Part shown: positions 1 through 11,432 of the stretch, one piece after another
Layout of the letters: the number at the start of each line of letters is the position of its first letter
Numbering within the stretch: the stretch's first letter is position 1
NCBI GenBank assembly: GCA_036925085.1
Contig: JAUPFP010000004.1
Span: forward strand, 1,998,001-2,062,000
Direction of reading: 5' to 3'
Origin: Brachycybe producta
Lineage: Eukaryota; Arthropoda; Diplopoda; Playtdesmida; Andrognathidae
Length of the DNA: 64,000 bases
The notes under the pieces: generated by a model
What the model was told of the DNA's origin: nothing
Seen by the model: the letters and a program-made list of their open reading frames with translations, nothing else
The model's database searches: none
Made by a program: the position numbers and the translations under genes

Positions 1-1206
1 TTTTTTTCTCTCTCCCTCACTTCCCTTCAAATGTGTTTTCATGATTATTCATCTCTCATATTCTATTTTTTATGAAGTAGTATTTTTTTTTTAAAAAAAT
101 AAACTACAAAACCTATACAACAATTAGAAGTTCAACTGATTTCTATTTCATTTTTTTCACCTGTAATTTTCTTGGTAACTTTTTACGGGCGGTTTTGACA
201 TTTAATTATTTCTGAGTAAACAATTAAATGTATTTGAGTAAATCAGTGTTTTAGATATGATTCATTTAGAGGTTGAAATAAAAAGATAGTCAAGTGGAGA
301 ATTAAAATGACATTGTTCGTTTGTTGTTATTTTTTTGAGCAAAAATATAACAAATGTTTCAGAGAAATTACCAAAAAAAAATCCTCCTTTTTCAAGTGGA
401 TTTCTTTATTGTTGTTGTTATTTTGTTATTATTGTTTCATTTCCTGTACAAAAAATTGTAGGAAATGCTCTGTTGAAAATAACGGAGGGAGGAGGAGAAA
501 GTGACGACGAATTTGCGTGGCCAAAAGAATTTTTTATTTTTCGGTGGGTTCTTATAAGAATTTTATTCTATAATATATAAATAATAATGAAAATTAAAAA
601 AAGACCACACCACCTAGAAATGTTTTCCGTATTTTTCAAAATATGAAAAAATAAAGAGAGAAACATTTTCTCTTTTTTTTTTCTTTTAGGTTTGAACAAT
701 TAAGTTTTGGAATGTTTAGAACTTTTGTTTTCATATTTGGGTTAAATCAGAACTTGAACACGCACAAAACTGAAGAATTTTAAAATTAGTTTGCAACCTA
801 AAAAAATGAATTAAATAAGATTTGATGTTTATTTTGAAGACAAATTTAATTTAATTCGAAATTTATTAGTGATTTGTTTTTGGTTTGTACAATGCGGAAA
901 TGAAATGATAAGAGTATTAGGAAGAGTAATAGTAATTTGCAATAATTAATATTCCTATAAGGATGTTGGACTGTATTCAGGGAAAATCCTAAATCATTGC
1001 GGGCCAAAATGAGAGTTGTTTGTTGTTTTTCAAAGGTCCTATTTTTGTTGATTGCTATCTTGTGCTCTAAACTCATTAACTTTTGATAAAAGGTAATGAT
1101 TGTCGATATCAATAGGAAAAGTTGGAATGTAATGGAAAAGTTGATAAGTTTAGCACTAGTTTTGACCATTTTACAGTTAGCAGCAGTCGTTACGAATAAG
1201 ACCCAG
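1..1206. other. No gene seen
   Basis: AT-rich sequence with homopolymer runs. The short overlapping frames at 307-580 are low-complexity. Confidence 0.6.
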
Positions 1207-1681
1207 TTAAGGTAGTTTTACAGTGTAAACGCCTCTCGATCTTTGATTATTTATTCTTTTTCAGATACAAAATATGAAGAGAAACTTTTAACGTCTTTTA
1301 GAAACTAGAAGGGTAGCTCAATCACTTAAAGGTATTTTCATGTCGATATCTTTCAAAATAAGCTTTTATGTGAATTTTAAAATCGCTCAACTTTAAACAG
1401 ACGATATTTTGTAATATTTGCCAATAAAAAGTTTATTTTGAAAGTTATCAAATATGAAAATACCTCGAAGTGATTGGCCTAACCCTTTTAGTTTGCAAAA
1501 CATTTTCAAATACAAAATTAAGAGAAACTAGAAAGAATGATCAAGGAAGACTTTTAGAAACGTTTACAATTTATTTACAAATTCTTTCGTATATTCTTAA
1601 TAATTTTGAAGTCAAAAGGTAGAGTTGTGCTCCCCATCCTCCATGTTTAAATTAAAATCAGCTGTTCACAAACCATCTTAA
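1207..1681. mobile_element. Family A foldback MITE, copy A1
   Basis: Bounded by TTAA on both sides (1207 and 1678). The left end shows GTTTTACAGTGTAAACGCC; the inner arms AACTAGAAGGGTAGCTCAAT and AGTGATTGGCCTAACCC are near reverse complements around a loop near 1380-1430. It ends with the family's CTGTTCACAAACCATCTTAA tail. It has no ORF, so it is non-autonomous. Confidence 0.82.
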
Positions 1682-2781
1682 AATGTTTAACTGCTCCAAA
1701 TAGAATTCACATTTAACAAGTGTTTTCAAAAGAGAGTTTTTGTGGGCAACAACTGTCGAAGTTGATGGATTTTCTAAATAGAAAATGAGATAAAATCAAA
1801 TTGTGGAAAGTTTTTTTTTTCTAGTCAATTGACTATAATACATATACATTACCTTGTGCAAATTAACTTTTTTTTTCTGCCTTTACTAGAATCTTATCTT
1901 TAAAAGAAACATGAATGAATAAATTGGTTTGTAAAAAAAAAAATTGTGCCATATGTTTGGGCCACACAAAACGTTGTCCTTGCGGGCACTTCCTTCATTT
2001 TTAGTAAACATTTAGTGGTAGACCCCATTCCGTGCATATACCGAACCTATAAATTGAAAACCTCATTTACCTGTCATTTACTTATACAAATGACCCTATA
2101 AGTTTATTCCATATAGATATATGTATTTAAATATAAGATAGGAAACTAATTTTAATAAAGTAAATTGATTACACAGATAATGTATATGCTCTTTGACCCG
2201 TACTGAAAAATGGGTAGTTTATACATTTCAAGTTCAACTTTCCTTCAGGAGAGGAATCACGATTTTTTAATATTCTAACTATAGAATAAGAAATAGAACA
2301 CAAAGGTAAAAGTTGTTTTTGTTACATGGAGAGATGTGTATGTGTCTCTACCATCAGGATTTAACAATTGTAGCAAGAAAATTAAATGTACCTATAGTGT
2401 TTTATATTTATTGAAAGTGATTGCCATGATTGAAATACGAGCATAGTAAGTAATTTATGAAAACGTTTATGCAAATAAAAATTCAGAAATGTGCAAATTG
2501 TTTTTAGAAATGAGTTTTTTTATATATATTTATTTCCTATTTTACAACAATAGAAAATACGCAAAAAAATGCAATAAAATTATTCTTATTATGCAAATAG
2601 AAATGTAAATTATTTAAATGATTTAAGAATAAGAAACCTTTTTGATTTTTTTTTTCTTACTGCTACAAAATTTTCTTAAAGAAATAAGTGAAATTATGCA
2701 ACTTTATGCAGATTTAAAAAAAATGCAATATGGATGTTTTATTTTTGATTAAATTGATTATATTTATTATGATTAGAATTA
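1682..2781. other. No gene; octamer-like words
   Basis: AT-rich. ATGCAAAT occurs near 2470 and 2592, with further TATGCAA words to 2800, the octamer bound by POU factors. No exon is seen. Confidence 0.5.
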
Positions 2782-3113
2782 TGAGGGATTGGATTTTTAT
2801 GCAATATTAACCAATTGTTTCTGAATCTGTGTGTGGCTCAAGAGTTAATTGTAAAGTAACAATCCCGTTTAGATCAACCAATGATTGTTTTTTTTTTCCA
2901 ATAAAAACACTGTTTAAGAGGCTAGAACTTTAGTTGACAACTGATAATAAACAGACATCTAGCCTCAAACAGCGGTTATGGATTAGAAAAAGCATAATTG
3001 TAGTTGATCTAACGATGATGATGTGGATGATTATTACTACACGATTAGCGTTTGGGCCACAAATTGAGAAACATCTGCTTGATATTACATTACAAATCAT
3101 ATTCCTGTTGATT
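2782..3113. mobile_element. Family B hAT-like MITE, copy B1
   Basis: Left end AGGGATTGGATTTTTATGCA; inner GTTTAGATCAACCAATGATT, then TAGCCTCAAACAGCG; right TTTGGGCCACAAATTGAGAA. The right terminus is diverged and no target duplication is visible. A 75-codon reading frame through it is chance. Confidence 0.75.
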
Positions 3114-3780
3114 ATTATTGTGAAGTTCTGTCATTATGCGTTTTGTGCATTTTATACAAACTTTGGCTTGAATAATAAGTTGTGTTTTTATTTAGAATGA
3201 AGCTTTATATAAATGAATGTCAATATTATCATGGTCAAGCATCACTTTGGTGTAAAGTTTAATTTGTACAGTAATTGGTTTGAAAAACGATCTTCCAAAT
3301 GCACACCTTTTTATTTTAAGCCTTTTTTAAAAAAAACACAAGGGTAGATTGAAGCTATATATATTCAGTGTGGATTTTTCTCAGGTTCCAATTTAAATTG
3401 TTGCAAAAATAAATGCATGGACACGGAGAGAGAGAGAGAGAAGTTCTTTAATTGTTTGTGAACTGTGCTAACTTCTTCTTGTCAATTAATCTTATATAGA
3501 AATCTTTTTTTTTTGTAGAAAGAAATAAAAGAAAGGTTTTTTATTTTATGATTCTAACATAATTGGGTAGTACTAATTTATGGTTAACGGGGGGAAGTTT
3601 ATTAAAAAACCTGCTTTCTTGCTTTTATATTGTTCATATTTAAAAAAAAAAACTATGAGGCTCATTTCTTAATTAGCAAAAATGTGTTCGTTATATAATT
3701 TAATGTATATAGGAAGAGAAAAAAAATTATAGGATTTATCCTAATTTTAGTGTGGACAAAATTAATCCACCTGCTCTTTT

Positions 3781-4096
3781 TTAAGATCGTTATGAACAGT
3801 TAATTTTCAAATTCTAATTATGCTGTCTTTCAGGAGAAAAATTAAGAAACTAAAAACTAGAAAGTTAGCTCAATCACTTAAAGGTATTTTTATGTTCCTA
3901 TCTTCCAAAGAAAACTTTTTTATAGACATAATTAATAAATATCGTCTGCTGAAAGATACCAACATGAAAACATTCTTAAGTGATTGAGCTACTATTCTAG
4001 TTATTAAAACACATTCAAGTTTCTGTTCATATTTCAATTGAAAGACAGAATAATCAAAAGTTCTAGAAGCGTTTACACTTTACAACCACCTTTTAA
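3781..4096. mobile_element. Family A foldback MITE, copy A2
   Basis: Starts TTAAGATCGTTATGAACAG (the reverse complement of the usual right tail) and ends GCGTTTACACTTTACAACC...TTAA. The arms AGAAAGTTAGCTCAATCACT and AAGTGATTGAGCTACTATTC face each other. It is shorter than A1 because it combines the long and short forms of the terminus. Confidence 0.82.
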
Positions 4097-4120
4097 CTTG
4101 ATAGATAACTTGTGGATACA

Positions 4121-4309
4121 CAAGCTCAAATTCGAGAATAACATTTGGCACTTGGAATTTGAATCCTTCCGAATCTGAACAGATTTGAAAAGAGAAAAAG
4201 TGAATACCCCTTGAAAAAAGGTGGTTTGTTATTTTCTGAACACTGGCTGAAAGTATTGAAATTTGGCTGAATTCAAAGTATGAAATCATCTTTTTGAATT
4301 CGGGCCTTA
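4121..4309. mobile_element. Family F element, copy F1
   Basis: AAGCTCAAATTCGAGAATAA with GGCACTTGGAATTTGAAT on the left, and TTTTTGAATTCGGGCCTTAA on the right in reverse. It lies directly after family A copy A2. Confidence 0.5.
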
Positions 4310-4894
4310 ATTACTTGCTGACATTGTGTTGTTTGGGTCATACTAATGATCCTGACGTCATTTTATCCGGATATGACTTGTGCTTTGCTCATTTTCACTG
4401 TCCACCATCAACTTGAATCAAGTTTTTTTTTGTTATTCTTTCTTTCTCTCGACCATTCTCTCTCTTTTTTTTCTGTTTTTATTGTTTCTACTTTTTCACT
4501 TGCCATTCAACAAGACTGTGTGATATTATAAACTCAAGTAAGTTTTGCCATGGAGAAAGGGAGAACTCCTTTGGCTTGTTATAAAAATTTCCTGTCATTT
4601 GGAGGCCATAATTAACTCTTGGCAATTATAACTTAATAGTATTTTTGGAAGTTTGCAAAAGGACAAGACAGGATTTTTTTTCCATTCTTCTTTATCCTTC
4701 TTCCTCTTGTTGTGTGTGTGTACCTTGTTAGAATAGAAAACTTATTTACTTCATTTATTATATGAGTGTGTGTGTGGTGCTCGTGATTGGCAACAATATT
4801 TTATATTGTCTTTTCAAGACACTTGTTTTTTTTTCTTCAAGAGGTCATGACCCTACTTGAAAGTGAGTGGAGTGACAACTAGCACAAGTTATCC

Positions 4895-5240
4895 AAAGGT
4901 CATATTCTTAATGATTACTAAGTCATAGCTAGACCTAAACTCATCAACTTTCACATTACTAATGTGGTTAACCAAAGCTATACAAGGCTGTAGCATATAC
5001 TAAACTGAAGGATCAAATCTCATGTTAGTAAAGGCTAAACTGATGCTTAGCTTTTGGTAGAATAGCAGTGAGTTGAGATGAGTATGTGAACTTACCAGTA
5101 GAGGGAGCTGTCATAGGCAGTTGATTGTATGCTATTGTAAATATTAAATTTGATCTGAACTAGGCCTCAGCTAAGTATTTTCCTAGCTCAATTATGAATG
5201 CGAATGCTCATCTCTAAGCATTCGTTAAGAATACCATCCT
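4895..5240 (+). mobile_element. Family D element, copy D1
   Basis: Starts AAAGGTCATATTCTTAATGA and ends CTCTAAGCATTCGTTAAGA plus ATACCATCCT; the two ends are imperfect inverted repeats. It contains a near-match to the CTCF core at 5095-5108. D2 follows with no gap. Confidence 0.7.
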
Positions 5241-5500
5241 AAAGGTCATATTCTTAATGATTACTAAGTCAAAGCTAGTGCTAAAGTCGTGAACTTTCAT
5301 ATTCTTAATGGGATTAGTATATGCTAAAAGAAGCATTAACATGTGTTAAATGTAATTACCAAAACTCATGTTAGGTGCAAATATAGACATTTGCTTTGAT
5401 TTTATTCAAAATATGAAATTGAGGTGAGCCATTTCCCAGCTAAATGCCTAGCTGAGCTGAGGCAGTGTTCATCTCTAAGCAGTCATTAAGAATACCACTT
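5241..5500 (+). mobile_element. Family D element, copy D2 (tandem to D1)
   Basis: Begins with the same AAAGGTCATATTCTTAATGA and ends CTCTAAGCAGTCATTAAGA plus ATACCACTT. It is shorter than D1 and carries ACTCATGTTAGGTGCAAA, shared with D3. Confidence 0.7.
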
Positions 5501-6028
5501 TAAATGATTTTTGCTAAATATCCCTTGAAAAATAAAATTAAAAAGACAACTCAGAAATCCGTTTTAACCCCTTAAGAAGTTAAGACCTTGCATTTCAACA
5601 TAAGTCTTTTTTACTAATTTGTCACTATCCTATTTGAAGAGAAAGGATTTCGGTATTCCCTTTGGCGCAAAATGGCTGCCTATTAATTAGCGGCCATAAT
5701 TGCGTGATAAATTTATCAAGAGACGTCGACACATTACAATAATAAAAAATAAGAGAGAGAAGAAAAAAAAAGCATTTATAATATTGCCCACTTAGTGTTA
5801 TTTTTCTTCTAATAAGGACTTAATTGTTATATTTTTGTGAGATGTTATTTTTCTTGAATGTATGAATGAATGGATCTTCCCGCCATTTTTAAGTTGAGGT
5901 CATTAACCCTTTTGACCCATCTCCCCCCTCCACCACAAACCACCTTGTTTTTTTTTCTACTTTTCCTTCAGATTCTGTCCTGTTGTTCTTCCGTCCGTTT
6001 TGTCATTCGTCATATTCATTATGTTTCC

Positions 6029-6032
<4 letters not shown>

Positions 6033-6068
<36 letters not shown>
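6033..6068. repeat. (TTA)n microsatellite
   Basis: About 12 units of ATT. Similar simple runs occur at 20531-20550 (GT), 20654-20677 (GAAT), 34892-34914 (CT) and 41876-41911 (GT). Confidence 0.95.
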
Positions 6069-6069
<1 letters not shown>

Positions 6070-6561
6070 AAAACAACACTCCTTATATGTACAGATGACA
6101 ATATAGTCACTAATTAATACATAAATAATGATAACAATCACTTTTCATATTTTAATCAGAATGCTTTTATTACTTTACCTCATTTCCTCTTTGTATTGAT
6201 ATATACTGTATATGTATTTATACTGATGAAATTTGATAGATCTGTAGTCATACTTGTCTTTTTTTTTAAATATGAAATATGAATTAACATTACCATTTTT
6301 TGATATCAATTTATCAAGTGGATTTTATTTCATTGATTTCAGGAGATAAATAATTAATTGACCTACTTTAGAAAACGGAAGTTGGATGGTAAAAAAAAAT
6401 CTGAAAATATTGCCTGAATTTATCAATTTTTATCATTGTTATTAAAGTGTGATGATACCTGTTAACTGACAAATGCGATAGCATTATAATAATTAGCAAA
6501 TTAGTACTATGCAAGTGGTGCCTCATAATAATTTTTACCTACGCAATTGTTAGACGTATCT

Positions 6562-6935
6562 TTAAGGAGGCCTCTCGAACTCTTGATTAGACTCGTATTT
6601 TGTCTTTCAGGTGCAAACTTAAGAGAAACTTGAAAGTGGTTTTAGAAACTAGAATGGGTAGCTAATTGATTTCATGTTGTTATCTTTCAAAATAAACATT
6701 TTTTGTCAGCTTCAAAATGGCCCAAATTTAAAGCGGACGATATTCTTTAATTTTTGTCCATAAAAAGTTTATTTTGTGAAAGATCCATGAAAATATCCTG
6801 AAGTAACCACTTCATCCTTCGTGTTTCTAAAACATTTTCAAGTTTTTTTAAAAAAATTTTGGTCCTGAAAGACAGAATAATCAAATTTTTTTTTACAAAA
6901 AATCAGCTGTTCATAAACCATCTTAGCCACCTTAA
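6562..6935. mobile_element. Family A foldback MITE, copy A3
   Basis: Starts TTAAGGAGGCCTCTCGAACT and contains the TTGTCTTTCAGG and AGAATGGGTAGCT arm words and the CAGCTGTTCATAAACCATCT tail. The central loop has the GGACGATATT word shared by all copies. The right edge is approximate. Confidence 0.8.
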
Positions 6936-8324
6936 CTTATTTTAACTTCTACAGTAGAATTGTTATTGGAGAATTTAGTTTACAAGTCGAATTTGTGACC
7001 CAAACAATTTTCAAAAATGTCTTTTCAGTAGAATACAATATGTTCCGTACACAACTTCACCTTACGTTTCTTGTGACAATGACACATGCAGTTAAATACA
7101 TACCACTTTATATAGCCTATTGTTGTTCACTTTAATGATGGTAATGAATAATGATTAATAAGACTTTTATTTGTGACAATATGGCATATGGTTTCAAAAA
7201 AAAATATTGTGTTCTGAAGAAATTTCACTAAAGGGTTTCTATAAATATGCAATATGAGGGTGGACCCCAACTGCCAAAATAGTGACATGAAAGGAGGAAT
7301 GGGGGCATCTTGCATCACACAGTTGAAACAAAATAACTATTTTGTAGAAGAGCTATTTTGAATTGTTCTTTCCATATTTCATATAAAATGTGTATATATC
7401 AAAAAGGTGTTTTCTAGTTTTCTTGCACCTGGTGGTGTTTGTATGAACTTAGCATTATAAAGGTTTATTTATATACCTTATAAGTGTACAAAACAGAAGC
7501 CCTAATCTGATTATAGTAACAGGTGACATTGATATTTGTGACAAACCATTGCAATTAAAAATTGGCTTTATTATTTTCGATTGTTTTGCCTAAAATTTAA
7601 CTTTGATAATAAATCTTTTTTTTTTTACTCAGTTTAGACTTCTTAGATTAGTTTACTTGTTATCATATTGCCTTTGGGCTGGTTGATTGAATGCTGAGGG
7701 TTTTTTATAGATTAAATGCTATTTTCGAAAAAATATAAATTTTATAGAGTTTATGAAATAAAATAAATTTGCATTTTTGTTTATAAAAAAAATCCTGTCT
7801 CATAAAATTTTGCAAATAAAAAATACATATTTGATAATTGCCTGCAGTCAAGACAAATTTAGAAACTATAAAAATGTTGATTTTCTGAAAATTATGGGTT
7901 AAGCATTAGATTAACTTCGAATTATTTGATGATGTGTGAAGGTGTATTTTTTTCAAACTATTTAGGGTACTTTTAAATGGAAAAATATTTTTAGGCTTAT
8001 TTTTATTATTATTTCGGGTCTGAAAAAGGTGTAAAAAAATCTGTTGGGCGTTAACGCTGGTTATTTTGTGTTAGCTACCAGACATTCTAATAAAAATGCT
8101 AATCGAAAAACTAGATGTTTTACATGAAAAAAGGGAGGAATTATAATGATAATAAAAAAAAATTGCGTAAATTGTAAAAAAAAAAAATCGACAATTTTAA
8201 AAACAGTGTGTGGTATTATTCTATTTAAAATAATATCCTGCATGTTCGATCACTATAAATTCACAATATGCTAGTTATACCTCGCTTAACGTTACTTATG
8301 TGAACGATACTCGCTATAACCTAG

Positions 8325-8930
8325 TGGGTCAAGCTCTGTAGCTTTGCGCCCGAGGCAAGAATATTATTGGCGCCTCGCCTGGGGGCGCCCACAGGATTGA
8401 TTCAAATGGAAAGGAAGGGGTGGAGGCAAGTGGCAAAATCTAAATTTGTGCAAAATTTTGCCAGCCAGGGGCGTAGCTCGGGACCCCCACCACTGTGTGT
8501 GGGGGGCGCAGTAGGTTTGGAGGGCGCATTTTGGGGGTGCAAAAGGGGCGCAATGTTTTAAGCAATAATGGAGCGTAACCAAGTCATAACTACGCCAAGG
8601 GTTTACTCCCTGAGGGCGTAAACTTTTTACAGTCAACTTTAACACGAGGTTTTATGGAAGACGGGTGCCCTAGTTCGACCCTGTTGAGCCCAGAAAAAAC
8701 CACCCGGGGGGAATCTTATCTGGACATGGGTTGCCGACACCCGATGCCGGTTATCAACAGGCCTTGGACCATCACCACTTTTTAGACAGTAAAAAATAAT
8801 AATAACGCAATTTGTTAAAAGTGATAAACTAATACATGTACATGTATATGAGTACATGAAGAAGTGCATTTCATTTTTGCGCCACATTAACCTTTGTGCG
8901 CCCGAGGCATGTGCCTCACCCTAGTTATGG
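8325..8930. repeat. GC-rich composite repeat island
   Basis: A sharp GC island in AT-rich DNA. GCGCCCGAGGCA occurs at 8347 and again near 8898. Inside, 8466-8600 starts CAGGGGCGTAGCTCGGGAC and ends AACTACGCCAAGG, an inverted pair typical of small hAT-type elements. The stretch 8660-8765 (CACCCGGGGGGAATC and GACACCCGATGCCGG) looks like another old insertion. ORFs here on both strands resemble no known gene. Confidence 0.6.
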
Positions 8931-8984
8931 TTCTGTTATATTTTTGTATTTACTCTATTGATGACTTGGTTAACGAATTGATTT

Positions 8985-9245
8985 TCAGGAACTCGCTTTT
9001 CAAAATTTGCTTGTCCACTGCCACCTTCAGAAATATTTGAAAATAATCCAGACTGCACTGGGATTAAACCCATGACCAACATTACCATGGGCTGAGAGCC
9101 TGATACACTAACCATTACACCAACATGACAAGAGGGAATTAGATCTTGTTTTTTTTTTAATTTTTAGACTTTTTTTTATAAAAGCGATGTTTTTTTTGTT
9201 TAATTTTCTTGTTTTTAAATTTAGACATACTAGAAAAATCTCATT
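8985..9245 (-). mobile_element. tRNA-like repeat (SINE-like), copy 1
   Basis: On the minus strand, 9127-9055 reads TGTTGGTGTAATGGTTAGTG (A-box-like), then CAGGCTCTCAGCC, then CATGGGTTTAATCCC (B-box-like). These are the internal RNA polymerase III promoter elements of a tRNA. Similarity with the copy at 42000 extends past both sides of the tRNA-like part, including 9130-9240. Confidence 0.75.
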
Positions 9246-9816
9246 TAGATTCCGATAGATGGCGCCATTTGACATTTCTGTTGAACACACGTTTGCATTA
9301 TTTTATAATAAATTAGTTTATAGGTGTATGTAAATTTTTTGGTTAGGTTTTAATGCAAAAGATTTTTTTTAACCCTTTTTCTTTTCGCTTTTCTAATTTA
9401 TTGACTTGATATTTTGGCTTATAATCTTTGTTAAAAAAAAAAAAGAATAAAAAAAAATAGAACTGGTCAATGCCGTTTGTTGTTTTGGGTTGTAATCTCT
9501 TTATTTTTTGGTTTAGTAACAAGTTTTCTAGAAATTATTGCTTAAACAATTATTTTTTTTTTACAAAAAAAAGTTGTGGTCATTTGGCTACCTGTCGTTT
9601 TGCTTAATGTTTACCTTCAGAACAAAAGAAACAACAAAAATAAGTGGACATATTTATTTATTGTCTAATCTTGTGAAAATGTTGTCAAAAACAAGCTTTG
9701 AACACATTTTTGGTTTAAATTTTTGTTCAAAATTTTTTTTTAGTAAGAAAGACAATAATTTTAAAGTATTAAATGAAATGGAATTACTAATTGATTAATG
9801 TAATAAATGTGTTTAG

Positions 9817-10162
9817 TTAAAATCCAAACACACCTCGAATTCTGATTATATTGCCTTTCAGGAGCAAAGTTGAGAGAAATTTAAGTGTTTTAGAAACTAC
9901 AAGAGTTGCTCAATCGCTTAAAAGGTGATGTCTTTCAAAATAAACTTTTTAAGTCAGTTTAAAAATGACCCATCTTTAAGTGGACGATATCTTTTTTTTT
10001 TAAATATTGTCTGTGAAAAGTTTATTTTGAAAGAGATCAACATAAAATATTAAGTGATTCAGATACCGCTTCTAGTTTTTAAAACACTTTTAAATTTGTA
10101 GTGTTTGTTGTTCCTGAAATGCAGAATAACCAGAGTTTAATAAAAATCTCAGCTGTTCTTAA
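9817..10162. mobile_element. Family A foldback MITE, copy A4
   Basis: Bounded by TTAA at 9817 and 10159. CCTTTCAGGAGCAAAG and TAGAAACTACAAGAGTTGCT form the left arm; the right arm is a diverged inverted copy ending with CTCAGCTGTTCTTAA. Confidence 0.8.
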
Positions 10163-10945
10163 ATATATAATTGGTTCTCAGCATTTTCTTTGTTGCAGAA
10201 ACATTAAGATTTTTCGATTAAATAGTTAGCTAATCAAGTGTTAATAAATGTCACATGTTGAATATATAACCCTTGAGTACCTACTGTGCTTACAGACTTA
10301 AAATGTTAATGATTCTTAAATTTTTATCTACAATATTATTAATAATACAGAGCAAAATAACATGCATTTTAACTAGTTTTACTAACTAGTTTTAATTTTT
10401 TTTATAAGTATTTTTGTGATAATTTTCAAGGATTTTAACTTTTCAAAAGTTTTTTAAGCTCGCAATATATATATTTTTTTTACTTCAAAGTAACTTTTTA
10501 CTAAGAATCTTAAGAAAATAAGATGCCATTAATTTTTATTTTGAATGTGCTAAAACGCAATTTTAATTTTATGACATTGACATGCAAAATAGAGCAATTT
10601 GTTATTTTTTTAAATAATTTTTTGCTTTTTTTTTACAAAAAAATAAGTGTTTAAAAATTGGATCGTTTTTGGAGGAAACTTTTCTTAAATTTTAATGGCA
10701 AGAGAGAGTGGGGTGGGGGGGGGGAAGAAAAAATAGTCCTTGCAAAAAACTTTTTTTTAATATTAACTTCAATTATTTGTTAGCATTGACCAATATTAAT
10801 GGTTATCAATCAGATGTAAGTTAATAAATTACAACTAAATCAAGGTTTTTTATTTACTTTTAAATAAGTTTTTAATTGGAACAATTTTTAATTTCATTAG
10901 GAAAATGTGGTTTTGAGACAATCGTATGATAGATTGAGTCTTCAG
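10163..10945. other. No gene seen
   Basis: Very AT-rich with one G-run near 10715. No splice-flanked frame. Confidence 0.6.
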
Positions 10946-11424
10946 CAGTGTTGGAACAAATTACTTTTTAAAATAATTAATTACAATTACATTAGTGAAA
11001 AACTAATTAATTACAATTACTAATTTTTTTTTTTGTAAAAAAAAAAGAAATTACGAATTACTCATTTTCTCACTCAAATCATTTGAATTACGTTCTAAAG
11101 TTTCTAACTACAAATCAGATGATAAAGAACTACAAAAACATTAATAAACTAAATGCTAAAACAACAATGACTTAGTAAGGAATAATTAATGCAAGTTCCG
11201 AGTAATTTTAAAACAAAAGTAGTTAAAAAAAATACACAAACAAACGTAATTTAAAAAATATTAATTAAAAAGCAATATAAAGTAATTTTCTTTTTCATTT
11301 TAAAAAAAAGTAATTACTTAGAATTACAAAATTACAAATTTTAATAATTTAAATTACTAATTAATTAAAAAAGTAATGTAATTACAGTAATTGATTACAT
11401 TTGCCAAATTACTTATGAACCCTT
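10946..11424. mobile_element. hAT-like non-autonomous element rich in AATTAC words
   Basis: GTCTTCAG occurs at 10938-10945 and again at 11425-11432, an exact 8-bp duplication fitting nTnnnnAn. The element starts CAGTGTTGGAACAAATTACT, typical of hAT ends, and ends CCAAATTACTTATGAACCC. The interior is almost wholly made of TTAATTAC/GTAATTA variants, so it folds on itself. No transposase frame is present. Confidence 0.85.
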
Positions 11425-11432
11425 GTCTTCAG

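Larger units (their letters stand above)
5501..9816. other. No gene outside the listed repeats
   Basis: AT-rich, with the TTA run, copy A3, the GC island and tRNA-like copy 1. Positions 6936-8324 hold nothing recognisable. Confidence 0.6.

Noticed and set aside
2934-3200. 88-codon ORF
   Set aside because: It runs through family B copy B1 and is a chance frame in a transposon.
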